Assembly (NCBI GenBank): GCA_902802535.1
Contig: CADCML010000011.1
Coordinates: 1-64,000, forward strand
Direction of reading: 5' to 3'
Length of the DNA stretch: 64,000 bases
DNA from: an uncultured Bacteroidia bacterium
GTDB taxonomy: Bacteria > Bacteroidota > Bacteroidia > Bacteroidales > F082
Numbering within the stretch: the first letter of the stretch is position 1; each line of letters starts with the position of its first letter. Shown piece after piece: positions 26,367 to 34,790 of the stretch. The notes below the pieces were generated by a model. That model did not search any database. It saw only the letters and a list, made by a program, of their open reading frames with translations, and had not been told where the DNA came from. The position numbers and the translations under genes were made by a program.

Positions 26367-29300
26367 AAAAGCTACTGATAATCCTAATATGCTGCCTTGC
26401 CGGGGTTGCGCGAGCCGAGAATGTGGTCTCGGTGTCGTCGGCCAGCGGGCATCCGCAGGACGAGGTGACACTCAATGTGTCGCTCGCCAACACGGATGAA
26501 GCAGTGGCTTTCCAAGCGGACATTCCCTTGGGTAGCCAATTGACATACGTGATGGGTTCAGTCGCTCTCAACAGCGAACGTGCCACCGACCACATCGTGA
26601 CCGCCGCCGTGGTGAACGGCAGCTTGAAGATCCTCGCCTATTCCATCACACTGTCACCGTTTGTGGGCAACGAAGGTACCTTGCTCAGTTTCACCCTCCG
26701 ATTAAAGAACGAGTCAGGCAATTACACCCTTGACATGGGCAGTGCGAAACTCTCCGATGCCTCGGGGACGGCCTTGCCCGTGACCACACAAAACGGCACG
26801 GTGACGATACTTTCGCCCAAGCTGCAAATCAACACTACAACCCTCAACTACGGCCACGTGCCGATACGCAGCGACTACTATCAAACCGCTTCAGTGACTA
26901 ATGTCGGCAACGAGCCCCTGACCATAACAAGCATTACTTTCAGCGATGCGGTGTTTAGTTGTCCGGACTTCACGGAAACCATCATGCAACCAGGCGAATA
27001 TGCAAGTTTCAACTTCAAATTTGCCCCCATGCTGAAAGGAGGCGTGACTGCTACGGCGACAATAATTTCCAACTCCATTTCTGGCAATGGCATCATCAAC
27101 TTGGTAGCCGACCCTTTCGCTGTGAACGAAATCCACGTGGGCAACACCACGGGCTATTGCGACAGTGTTGTTGCATTGCCCATCAGCATGAACAACATGG
27201 AAGGCATCATCGGCTTCCAAATAGAGTTCAACCTCAATCCCGCTTTGGAGTTCGTCGATTTCACGCTCAGCGACCGCAAGACCAACCACGTCGCAACAGG
27301 TGTGGTCAGTGGAACAACTCTGCGGCTTATGGCTTATTCGCCTTCGGGTGCGACTTTCACTGGTGACGATGGCGTGATTGGCACGGTGAGGTTTCTTTTG
27401 AAAGGCATGTATGGCTATTACTCCCTTTACCCAACAAAAGCAGTGTTGGCAGATGCCAACGGAGAGGATGTGCTGTCCGACAAGTATGAGGGATATGTGG
27501 ACATCAGAAGCCCACAAATCTACGGCGATGACATGCTGGATTTCGGCACTTCGCCTGTCACCGAAACAGCAAACAGGGAATATGTAGTCAACAACTGGGG
27601 TAATGCTTCCATGCGCATCGACCAAATCGTCTTTGACCAAGAAGGTTTTGCCGTTGCCGAGGCTTTCCCAATAACAGTGCCTGAATGGGAATCCTCGGTG
27701 TTGCACGTGAGCTACACCCGTGAGCAGAAGGGCAATTTCAACGCCCTAATGAAAATCTACAGCAACGACCCGCAGAACGGCTTGAAAAATGTAGCTTTGT
27801 CTGGCAGCCGCTACGAGCCTAACAGCCTTGAGCTTTTTGCCGATCCCTTCAGTCTGGAAAATGGCGATGTGGCCGTGTCATTATTGATGGACAATTATTC
27901 AGACATCGTGGCCTTGCAGGCCAACTTCCAATATCCTCACGAGAGTTTTTCTGTACAACCGTATGATTTCCAATTGACTGAACGTTTTTCAAACCATTTG
28001 TTATACTCCAGTTCGATAAATGATTCCACCTATCGAATCATCGTGCTTTCCATGCAAAACAATGCGGTAGAAGGTCACGAAGGCGTGGTACTGAATATTA
28101 CTTTGCATCCTATTGGAACCCCAGAAGCGAAGGAATACACCGTTTCGGTTTCCGATATCGTGCTCAGCGGTAGGGAAGGAATGAATCTGTTCACGGGTGA
28201 ATTTGACCCGTGTGAGTTCCATTTCTTTACTGTGCCGATGGATTTCCATTTCACGACAGCAGGTACTTGGAGCAAGACTTCTAATTGGCAATATAACACG
28301 TTGCCGAGAGACTGCGACAGAGTCTTCATCGATGCCAATTGTCAACTCGATATGGATGCCGAAGTGACCGAATTGAGTGTTACTTTAGGCAAAACCCTCA
28401 CCCTCCAAACAGGCAAAACCCTTACCGTCATAGGCTCGTTGACTAATACCGCAGCAACGGGTTTGGTCATCAAGGAAGGAGCGCAACTTATTAACGCTTC
28501 TGCGAATGTGAGTGCCACGATGGAGAAAAATATCGTCGCTTATGGCAACATGAACACTCCAGATGGCTGGTATGCTATCGCCTCACCAATGGATGCAATG
28601 CCCATTGAGGGAAGCACTTTCCTCACGCCTGAGTATGACCTCTACCGCTACAACGAGAATTCCACAAACAGCCACGAATGGGAGAACCATAAAATGAGCC
28701 ATGCGGATTTCACAAGTTTTGAGAACGGTCGCGGTTATTTGTATGCCAACAACAACACTTTCTCGCCAGCCTTTATCGGTACGCTGAACAACACAGCCAT
28801 CACCTGTCCTTTGTCTTACAGCGACCGACCCAACGACGAGTTGGACGGTTTCAACCTCATCGGCAATCCCTTCCCGCATGTTATCTATAAAGGCGCAGGC
28901 GCAGCCATCGACAACGCCAACCTCGCCTCAGGCTACTACACCCTGACGAACGAAGGCGCATGGCACGTCCATACCTACGAAGAGGCTATCCAACCCGGAC
29001 AAGGCATTTTGGTGAAAGCCACCGCTCCCACCGCCCTAACCATCGCCAAGAGCAATGCAGCGGCCAATGCCGAGTCAGATGACACCAAAGATATTGCAAC
29101 GCGTATAAGTTTTATCGTAACGGACGGTCATGGCAAAGACTGCGCAATCGTTTATTTCGGCCAAGGCACTAGTCTCGACAAGGTGAATTTCCCCTCCAAC
29201 GACACGCCTATGATTGCCATTGTACAGGAAGGTAAGGACTACGCCATTGCTCACATCGACAATAAGGAAATCATCGACCTGAAATTCAAGGGCAAGCAAA

Positions 29301-29467
29301 GCGGCAAATATGTGTTGAGAACCAATTTCAAGGCAGACGATCTTGAATCTCTCCGCCTAACCGACCATGCCACGGGTACCGAAATTGACTTGTTGCAACA
29401 ACTAGAATACAATTTCACGGTCATCGGCCAAGAACCTGAAATCAGGTTTACGGTGACGTTTAAGTAA
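26363..29467 (+). CDS. Secreted protein with three cohesin-like modules
   Basis: The 1034-residue protein has a signal peptide (1-18). Three cohesin-like beta modules lie at about 19-150, 255-383 and 486-621, each with a VSLAN/VALPISMNN-type start, a DFTLSDRK-like middle and a final G-x-L-x-x-x-x-F strand. They alternate with two ASH/Hydin-like Ig domains (about 153-254 and 384-485; LNYGHVPIRS, SVTNVGNEPL). A G8-like segment (about 630-720) and a beta-rich C-terminal region follow. It ends at FTVTFK without a T9SS sorting domain, just where related cargo proteins have one. It is coupled by a 4-base overlap to the dockerin protease, suggesting scaffold and enzyme. Module names need a profile search. 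Confidence 0.7.
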   Translation: MKKLLIILICCLAGVARAENVVSVSSASGHPQDEVTLNVSLANTDEAVAFQADIPLGSQLTYVMGSVALNSERATDHIVTAAVVNGSLKILAYSITLSPFVGNEGTLLSFTLRLKNESGNYTLDMGSAKLSDASGTALPVTTQNGTVTILSPKLQINTTTLNYGHVPIRSDYYQTASVTNVGNEPLTITSITFSDAVFSCPDFTETIMQPGEYASFNFKFAPMLKGGVTATATIISNSISGNGIINLVADPFAVNEIHVGNTTGYCDSVVALPISMNNMEGIIGFQIEFNLNPALEFVDFTLSDRKTNHVATGVVSGTTLRLMAYSPSGATFTGDDGVIGTVRFLLKGMYGYYSLYPTKAVLADANGEDVLSDKYEGYVDIRSPQIYGDDMLDFGTSPVTETANREYVVNNWGNASMRIDQIVFDQEGFAVAEAFPITVPEWESSVLHVSYTREQKGNFNALMKIYSNDPQNGLKNVALSGSRYEPNSLELFADPFSLENGDVAVSLLMDNYSDIVALQANFQYPHESFSVQPYDFQLTERFSNHLLYSSSINDSTYRIIVLSMQNNAVEGHEGVVLNITLHPIGTPEAKEYTVSVSDIVLSGREGMNLFTGEFDPCEFHFFTVPMDFHFTTAGTWSKTSNWQYNTLPRDCDRVFIDANCQLDMDAEVTELSVTLGKTLTLQTGKTLTVIGSLTNTAATGLVIKEGAQLINASANVSATMEKNIVAYGNMNTPDGWYAIASPMDAMPIEGSTFLTPEYDLYRYNENSTNSHEWENHKMSHADFTSFENGRGYLYANNNTFSPAFIGTLNNTAITCPLSYSDRPNDELDGFNLIGNPFPHVIYKGAGAAIDNANLASGYYTLTNEGAWHVHTYEEAIQPGQGILVKATAPTALTIAKSNAAANAESDDTKDIATRISFIVTDGHGKDCAIVYFGQGTSLDKVNFPSNDTPMIAIVQEGKDYAIAHIDNKEIIDLKFKGKQSGKYVLRTNFKADDLESLRLTDHATGTEIDLLQQLEYNFTVIGQEPEIRFTVTFK

Positions 29468-29491
29468 CGATAAAAATTGAAGGTAGAAAAT

Positions 29492-29520
29492 GAAAAAGCC
29501 CTGCGCCGCAGGGCTTTTTC
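29492..29520. terminator. Bidirectional terminator
   Basis: AAAAAGCCCTGC pairs perfectly with GCAGGGCTTTTT across a 3-base loop (GCC), with T runs on both strands. It separates the convergent cohesin-like gene and pheS. Confidence 0.9.
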
Positions 29521-29521
29521 A

Positions 29522-30553
29522 TTAAGCCAACTCAAACTGCTCCAAGAACTTCAAGTCGTTCTCAAAGAACAGCCTCAAGTCGTTAATGCCATATTTCAGC
29601 ATAGCGATACGTTCCACACCCATGCCGAAGGCGAAGCCGGTGTATTTTTCTGGGTCGATACCGCTGGCGATGAGGATGTTGGGGTCACACATGCCGCAAC
29701 CGAGGATTTCAACCCAACCTGTGTGCTTGCAGATGTTGCAGCCCTTGCCGCCACAGATGTTGCACGAGATGTCCATCTCCGCCGAAGTCTCGGTGAAGGG
29801 GAAATACGACGGGCGGAAACGCACCTTGGTGCCCTCGCCGAAGAACTCCTGCACAAAGTGATACAAGGTCTGCTTCAAATCAGCGAAGGAAACGCCCTCA
29901 TCGATGTAAAGGCCCTCAATCTGATGGAAGATGCAGTGGGCACGAGCCGAGATGGCTTCGTTGCGGAACACACGGCCGGGAGCGATGATGCGGATGGGCG
30001 GTTGATGGGTCTCCATCACGCGGACCTGCACACTCGATGTATGGGTGCGCAACAGCACATCCGAAGCCTTGTTGACATTGGGCTCCTTGTTGATGAAGAA
30101 GGTGTCCTGCATGTCGCGGGCGGGATGGTCAAGCGGGAAGTTCAAGGCCGAAAACACGTGGTAATCATCCTCAATCTCGGGACCTTCAGCGATGGTGAAG
30201 CCAAGATGGGAGAAAATCTCATTGATGTCACGGCGCACAATGGACAACGGGTGACGAGCACCTTTCATGTCGGCAGCGGGCATACTCATGTCGAAGCCAG
30301 CATCGTTGCTGTGCTGATTATCAAACTTTTGCAATTGCTCTTCCACCTTCTCTTGCACGACGTTTTTCAACTCGTTGAGCATCATGCCCATCTCCTTGCG
30401 GAGCTCGGGTGCCACGGTTTTGAAATCGGCGAACAAGGCAGGAATGACGCCTTTCTTGCTCAAATAAGTAATGCGGAAACTCTCCAAGGCATCTTTACTT
30501 TCAGCTTGGAAATCACGCACTTGGGATAGTATCTCTTCTATTTTCTCTTTCAT
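29522..30553 (-). CDS. pheS: Phenylalanyl-tRNA synthetase alpha subunit
   Basis: The 343-residue protein starts at the ATG at 30553 (MKEKIEEILSQ); the frame is open to 30643 through a repeat element and the longer start is rejected. It has the N-terminal coiled coil, then class II synthetase motifs: GARHPLSIVRRDINEIF and GFTIAEGPEIE (motif 1), FRNEAISARAHCIFHQIEGL (motif 2), FRPSYFPFTE, and GFAFGMGVERIAMLKYG (motif 3). It charges tRNA-Phe as an alpha2beta2 enzyme; pheT is not in the window, as is common in this phylum. The gene is last in a run of four minus-strand genes and ends at a strong terminator. Confidence 0.97.
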   Translation of the reverse strand: MKEKIEEILSQVRDFQAESKDALESFRITYLSKKGVIPALFADFKTVAPELRKEMGMMLNELKNVVQEKVEEQLQKFDNQHSNDAGFDMSMPAADMKGARHPLSIVRRDINEIFSHLGFTIAEGPEIEDDYHVFSALNFPLDHPARDMQDTFFINKEPNVNKASDVLLRTHTSSVQVRVMETHQPPIRIIAPGRVFRNEAISARAHCIFHQIEGLYIDEGVSFADLKQTLYHFVQEFFGEGTKVRFRPSYFPFTETSAEMDISCNICGGKGCNICKHTGWVEILGCGMCDPNILIASGIDPEKYTGFAFGMGVERIAMLKYGINDLRLFFENDLKFLEQFELA

Positions 30554-30566
30554 GTGAAGCTTGGTT

Positions 30567-30648
30567 TTCTGAATCGTCGTGCTTCGCTCGCGATGACGAA
30601 ATACGTGTCTATGTCGTCGTTGCAAGGAGGTACGACGAAGCAATCCAA
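30567..30648. repeat. Inverted pair of dispersed repeat arms
   Basis: The gap between the cyclophilin gene and pheS holds GTCGTGCTTCGCTCGCGATGACG-type sequence facing a second copy beginning CGTCGTTGCAAGGAGGTACG and ending ACGAAGCAATCC. The arms are of the same family as those at 48254-48330 (inside the glycosyltransferase) and 53279-53304 (inside polA). No mobile element gene is present. Confidence 0.75.
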
Positions 30649-31284
30649 TTACTTTTCAATAGTTACTGAAATAATCGTCACTGGCTCGACGGGGACATCC
30701 ATGCGGCCAGTCTTCACGGCGGCGATTTTGTCGACCACTTCAAGACCTTCGGTCACTTCGCCATAAACGGTGTATTCGCCGTCCAAGAAGGGCGTGCCAC
30801 CCACGGTCTTGTAGGCTTGGCGTTCCTTGGCGGAGAACACTTTGCCCATGCGGCCTTCGAGCATGTCCAAGGCCTTGTCGTCATATACCTTGCCTTGCAC
30901 GATGTAGAATTGCGAACCGCTGGAGGCCTTCTTGGGGTTCACTTGGTCGCCTTGACGGGCAGCAGCAAGGGCACCTTTCTTGTGGAAATGGTTGTCCTTG
31001 AACTCGGCAGGGACAGTATAGCCTGGGTCTAAGCGGCCATCGGCGTTCTGTCCGCCCTGAATCATGAACTGATTGATGACGCGGTGGAACGGCGAGCCGT
31101 TGTACCAGCCCTCGTTCACCAACTTGAGGAAGTTGTCGCGGTGCAACGGAGTGTCGTTATACAACTTGGCTTTAATGGTTCCCATGCTCGTCTTGATGAC
31201 GACGACGGTTTCTTTTTCTGTTGCTTTTTGTGCCGAGCAGGTCAAACCTGCGATAATCAAAGCGGCTAAAATCAGTTTTTTCAT
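30649..31284 (-). CDS. Cyclophilin-type peptidyl-prolyl isomerase
   Basis: The 211-residue protein has a signal peptide (1-19, ending TCSAQ), so it works in the periplasm. The cyclophilin domain shows FHRVINQFMIQGGQ (active-site arginine and the FMIQGG block), GALAAARQGDQVNP (AxAR substrate pocket), GSQFYIV and VYGEVTEGLEVVDKI. It accelerates proline isomerisation during folding of secreted proteins. It sits between the DUF4270 gene and pheS on the same strand, separated from pheS by the dispersed repeat. Confidence 0.92.
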   Translation of the reverse strand: MKKLILAALIIAGLTCSAQKATEKETVVVIKTSMGTIKAKLYNDTPLHRDNFLKLVNEGWYNGSPFHRVINQFMIQGGQNADGRLDPGYTVPAEFKDNHFHKKGALAAARQGDQVNPKKASSGSQFYIVQGKVYDDKALDMLEGRMGKVFSAKERQAYKTVGGTPFLDGEYTVYGEVTEGLEVVDKIAAVKTGRMDVPVEPVTIISVTIEK

Positions 31285-31343
31285 ATTCCTTGATTTAATA
31301 ATTCAAAATTCAACATTTAAAATTCCACATTTTTCGTTCCTAA

Positions 31344-32693
31344 CTACTCGTTCACAATCGAATAAGTAACTTCCAACCTCATCTTATCACCCGTAGTGGC
31401 GTTGGGGCCGTTGATGACATAGCGCGACGCGTTGTAGGACGCACCGTTGATGCTCAAACTGAGTCCCAGATTGTCTCTCGTTTCCATAATCATGCTCTGC
31501 AAGTACTCCGTGATGCGGAAAGTAACCGATTGATTGCTTGAGTTATAGGTACCGTCGAAGAAGTTGCTGCCTTCGAGATAGTCGGGCAAGATATAGGTGG
31601 TGGTGTCGGAGCTGTAGCCCACCAGCATGAAATTGTCGGGAGCTTTATAAATCGAGTCCGTCAGCGTCTTTGAAACGGGCAAGATGAGCTTGGCCTCGTT
31701 GACCACGATGTGGCAATCTTCTAAAGTGTCAGCCCAATGGGTAAGGTTGGGGAAAAGCACCTTGGCCCTCACACCGCCCATGGTCTGCAAGTAAAGAGTC
31801 GACTGGCCCAATGCCTCTTGGCCGTCCACCAGTTGGCTCACAAACTCGGGACTGCCCTGCGTGTAGTCGTGGTTGATATGGTTGAAATAGGTGTCGGACG
31901 TGGTCACATAGAAATTGTAGCGCATGGACTTTTCGGGCGTTTCTGCGTTGTGATAGTACAACTGCAGCAAGGTATAAGTATTGTTGGTCAGGTTGATGGC
32001 ACTGATGGCACCGTTGAGAGCCACAGGGGCACAAGTCACATAAAGGCCCTTGAAATGTTGCTTGAAAAGGTCAGGACGCGAGTAGGACGCGGTGTCAAGG
32101 TTAATGAGCGCGTTGCCCAACTCTAAACTCAGCGGGATGCGAATGATGGGTTGCGCCACGGTATCGCTGCCGATGACATGCACCTTGGTTTTCGGGCGCG
32201 GGCTGAACTGGTAGCCGTTGGCATAGTCGACGACATCCGTAGCTACTTCCGAATAATTGTAATAGGTAGTTTCAAACCCGAGGCTGTCCGTCAGCTCGTA
32301 GGCGTGCACCGTTTGCATGGTCATAGTGTCGCCGTAATAGCCTGAAATACAAAGTTGCAGCACCAACGAGTCGACCACGGGGCTACTGCCAAAGCTTTGT
32401 CCGGCCACCGAAGGGCGAAACTGGGTATAGAATCCCGCCTCAGAAGTGCCGAATACAGGGTCTTTCATGGCACCCAACAAGGCATTGGTGGCATTGCTTG
32501 TAGCTACGGAATCAAAATAAGAATGGCAGACAATCTCGGTAGTGTCAATATGGAAAATGCCAATATAGGTGTCATCGGAAACCAGGTTGTTGCCTATGGT
32601 TTCGGGCGACTTCTTACATGAGGCAAAGGACAATGCCAGCATACCAATCATTAACACCAAGCAGGTTGGGATAGTTGAATGATGTGTTTTCAT
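31344..32693 (-). CDS. DUF4270 lipoprotein
   Basis: The 449-residue protein has a lipoprotein signal peptide with SFASC at about 22-26 and then ETIGNNLVSDD. This start and the pattern HIDTTEIVCHSYFDSVATSNAT are typical of DUF4270, a Bacteroidota-specific surface or periplasmic lipoprotein family of unknown function. The remainder is beta-rich, ending in RLEVTYSIVNE. In this phylum the family is commonly found next to the short glycogen-synthase-like gene and panC. Here the former is directly upstream, 30 bases away, so they form an operon. Confidence 0.88.
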   Translation of the reverse strand: MKTHHSTIPTCLVLMIGMLALSFASCKKSPETIGNNLVSDDTYIGIFHIDTTEIVCHSYFDSVATSNATNALLGAMKDPVFGTSEAGFYTQFRPSVAGQSFGSSPVVDSLVLQLCISGYYGDTMTMQTVHAYELTDSLGFETTYYNYSEVATDVVDYANGYQFSPRPKTKVHVIGSDTVAQPIIRIPLSLELGNALINLDTASYSRPDLFKQHFKGLYVTCAPVALNGAISAINLTNNTYTLLQLYYHNAETPEKSMRYNFYVTTSDTYFNHINHDYTQGSPEFVSQLVDGQEALGQSTLYLQTMGGVRAKVLFPNLTHWADTLEDCHIVVNEAKLILPVSKTLTDSIYKAPDNFMLVGYSSDTTTYILPDYLEGSNFFDGTYNSSNQSVTFRITEYLQSMIMETRDNLGLSLSINGASYNASRYVINGPNATTGDKMRLEVTYSIVNE

Positions 32694-32723
32694 CTGGTCG
32701 AAAATTTGTTGTGGTTATTCATG

Positions 32724-33545
32724 TTATTTTCCAAGCATGACATCGTAAAATTCGTTGCAAGCCTGCGCATAATGCACTTGCTCCTGATAGGTGAGAACCG
32801 GCTTCTTGACGGTTTGCAAATGGGCCTCAATCTCAGGATGAAGGTGGTCGGTGCAGACCACGATGCCGTCGGAATAGTCGATGGCGGCCTTGGTCAGGTT
32901 GACGTAATTGCCTTCCTTGAAATACTTGAGGTCTTTGGCCGTCATGCCTGGCAGTTTCATCATCTTGTCGAAGCCTGGCTTGAAGTTCTCCTCGAAGCCA
33001 TCGTCATAGATGGAGTAAACAATTTTCGTCTCGTTGAAGAGCGGGTTGTCGCGGACATTCATGGCACGCTTGATGTAGACTGGCATCAAAGCCGAAATCC
33101 AGCCATGGCAATGGATGACGTCGGGCGACCAGTTGAGTTTCTTCACCGTCTCGATGACACCACGGGTAAAGAACACGCAACGGTAGTCGTTGTCGTCGCA
33201 AAACACGCCTTTTTCGTCATACATCAGGTGCTTTTTCTTCGTGAAGAAATCGTCGTTGTCGATGAAATAAATCTGCATCCTCGCCTTTTGGATGGAAGCC
33301 ACCTTGATAATCAGCGGGTGGTCCGTGTCGTTGATGATGAGGTTCATGCCCGAGAGGCGAATCACCTCGTGGAGCTGGTTGCGGCGTTCGTTGATAACAC
33401 CGTAACGCGGCATGAAGATTCTGATTTCCTTACCGCTTTCTTGTGTGGCTTGAGGAAGGTAGCGACCAACGAGGCTCATCGGCGTTTCCGGCAAATAGGG
33501 TGCGATTTCCTGATGGACGAATAGTACTCTTGTCTTGCTAGTCAT
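32724..33545 (-). CDS. Half-size glycogen/starch synthase-like protein (GT5 N-domain)
   Basis: The 273-residue protein resembles the N-terminal Rossmann domain of GT5 glycogen synthase: LFVHQEIAPYLPETP at the start, IFMPRYGVINERRNQ, and DVIHCHGWISALMPVY in the middle. Normal GlgA is about 480 residues; the C-terminal nucleotide-sugar domain is missing. The ADP-glucose loop KxGGL near residue 15 is also replaced (ETPMSLVG). Synthase activity is therefore doubtful. The short form is a regular neighbour of DUF4270 in this phylum, so it is a stable gene and not a fresh truncation. Its role is unknown. Confidence 0.8.
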   Translation of the reverse strand: MTSKTRVLFVHQEIAPYLPETPMSLVGRYLPQATQESGKEIRIFMPRYGVINERRNQLHEVIRLSGMNLIINDTDHPLIIKVASIQKARMQIYFIDNDDFFTKKKHLMYDEKGVFCDDNDYRCVFFTRGVIETVKKLNWSPDVIHCHGWISALMPVYIKRAMNVRDNPLFNETKIVYSIYDDGFEENFKPGFDKMMKLPGMTAKDLKYFKEGNYVNLTKAAIDYSDGIVVCTDHLHPEIEAHLQTVKKPVLTYQEQVHYAQACNEFYDVMLGK

Positions 33546-33570
33546 GGGCTTTAGTCTTGCTTAGAAACTA

Positions 33571-33578
33571 CAAAATTA
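33571..33578 (-). promoter_or_regulatory. -7 box for glycogen-synthase-like operon
   Basis: TAATTTTG on the minus strand, 26 bases upstream of the start codon at 33545. Confidence 0.55.
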
Positions 33579-33619
33579 CGCATTTTTTTTGGAATAACGC
33601 AAATAAAAATAAAAAACCC

Positions 33620-33627
33620 TACCTTTG
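33620..33627 (+). promoter_or_regulatory. -7 box for meaB
   Basis: TACCTTTG fits TAnnTTTG, 44 bases upstream of the ATG at 33672. Confidence 0.6.
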
Positions 33628-33671
33628 CCGAACCAAATCGAAAATTAAACGAAACTAAACCGCAGCCCGCT

Positions 33672-34787
33672 ATGGAACACGAACACTTTGAAAATCAGGA
33701 GCATGAGTGGGAATCGAACCTCAAAGTCACCGAGGGTGTCGATGGTCCCATCCAAGTCAACCCCAACGCTTTGGAACGCATGAAACGCAACCAACAGCAG
33801 CTCATGCCGTTGGAATGGTATGTTGATGGCATCCTCAAAGGCGACCGCGTGACGCTGAGCAAGGCTATCACCTTGGTTGAGAGTGCCTTGCCGAAGCATC
33901 AGGATTTGGCGCAACAAATCATCGCGGCCTGCCTGCCCCATGCAGGCAAGGCCTTGCGATTGGGCATTACAGGCGTTCCAGGCGCGGGCAAAAGCACTTT
34001 CATTGAGGCTTTGGGCGTGCATCTTTGCGACAAGGGACAAAAACTTGCGGTTTTGGCCATCGACCCGTCGAGCCAACGCTCGAAAGGCAGCATTTTGGGC
34101 GACAAGACCCGCATGGAAACCCTTTCGGTACATCCCAACGCCTACATCCGCCCATCGGCCTCGGCAGGCACTTTGGGTGGCGTGGCTCGCAAGACAAGAG
34201 AAACGATAATCCTTTGCGAAGCAGCGGGTTATGACACCATTTTCGTGGAAACCGTGGGCGTGGGCCAATCCGAAACAGCGGTGCATTCCATGGTCGATTT
34301 CTTCCTCCTTATATTAATAAGCGGTGCCGGCGACGAACTGCAAGGCATCAAGCGCGGCATCATGGAGATGGCCGACGGCATCGCTGTGAACAAGGCCGAC
34401 GGCGACAACGTAATGCGCGCCAACCGCGCCGCAGCGGAATGCAGAAACGCTTTACATTTGTTCCCCTTGCCTGAATCGGGACAAGAAACCAAGGTGCTGA
34501 CTTGCTCCGCGCAGACGGGATATAATATTAATGAGGTGTGGCAGATGGTGTTCGATCACGTACAAGCCATCCGCGACAACGGCTACCTTTATAGGAAACG
34601 CGCCCAACAAGATGTCCAAATGATGTACGACTCGATGGACAGTGCCCTGAAAAACGATTTCTACCAAAACCAACTCGTTTCCGACCTCCTCCCCTTGGTC
34701 GAAAGCGACGTGCGCGGGCAACGTATGAGCGCTTACATTGGGGCGCAAAAATTGTTGGATGCTTATTTTAATATGCTGAAAAGGTAG
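33672..34787 (+). CDS. meaB: MeaB, G-protein chaperone of methylmalonyl-CoA mutase
   Basis: The 371-residue GTPase of the SIMIBI class has Walker A GVPGAGKST (101-109), an AIDPSSQRSKGSILGDKTRM switch region, DTIFVETVGVGQSE (Walker B/switch II) and VNKADGDN as the base-specificity NKxD motif. MeaB (ArgK family) gates adenosylcobalamin transfer to methylmalonyl-CoA mutase, a step of propionate formation from succinate in Bacteroidota. The mutase genes are not in the window. The next gene begins 3 bases after its stop, but codes for an unrelated secreted protein. Confidence 0.93.
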   Translation: MEHEHFENQEHEWESNLKVTEGVDGPIQVNPNALERMKRNQQQLMPLEWYVDGILKGDRVTLSKAITLVESALPKHQDLAQQIIAACLPHAGKALRLGITGVPGAGKSTFIEALGVHLCDKGQKLAVLAIDPSSQRSKGSILGDKTRMETLSVHPNAYIRPSASAGTLGGVARKTRETIILCEAAGYDTIFVETVGVGQSETAVHSMVDFFLLILISGAGDELQGIKRGIMEMADGIAVNKADGDNVMRANRAAAECRNALHLFPLPESGQETKVLTCSAQTGYNINEVWQMVFDHVQAIRDNGYLYRKRAQQDVQMMYDSMDSALKNDFYQNQLVSDLLPLVESDVRGQRMSAYIGAQKLLDAYFNMLKR

Positions 34788-34790
34788 CCT

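Noticed and set aside
29477..30529. 350-codon frame opposite pheS
   Set aside because: It is antisense to all class II synthetase motifs of pheS and begins inside the terminator.
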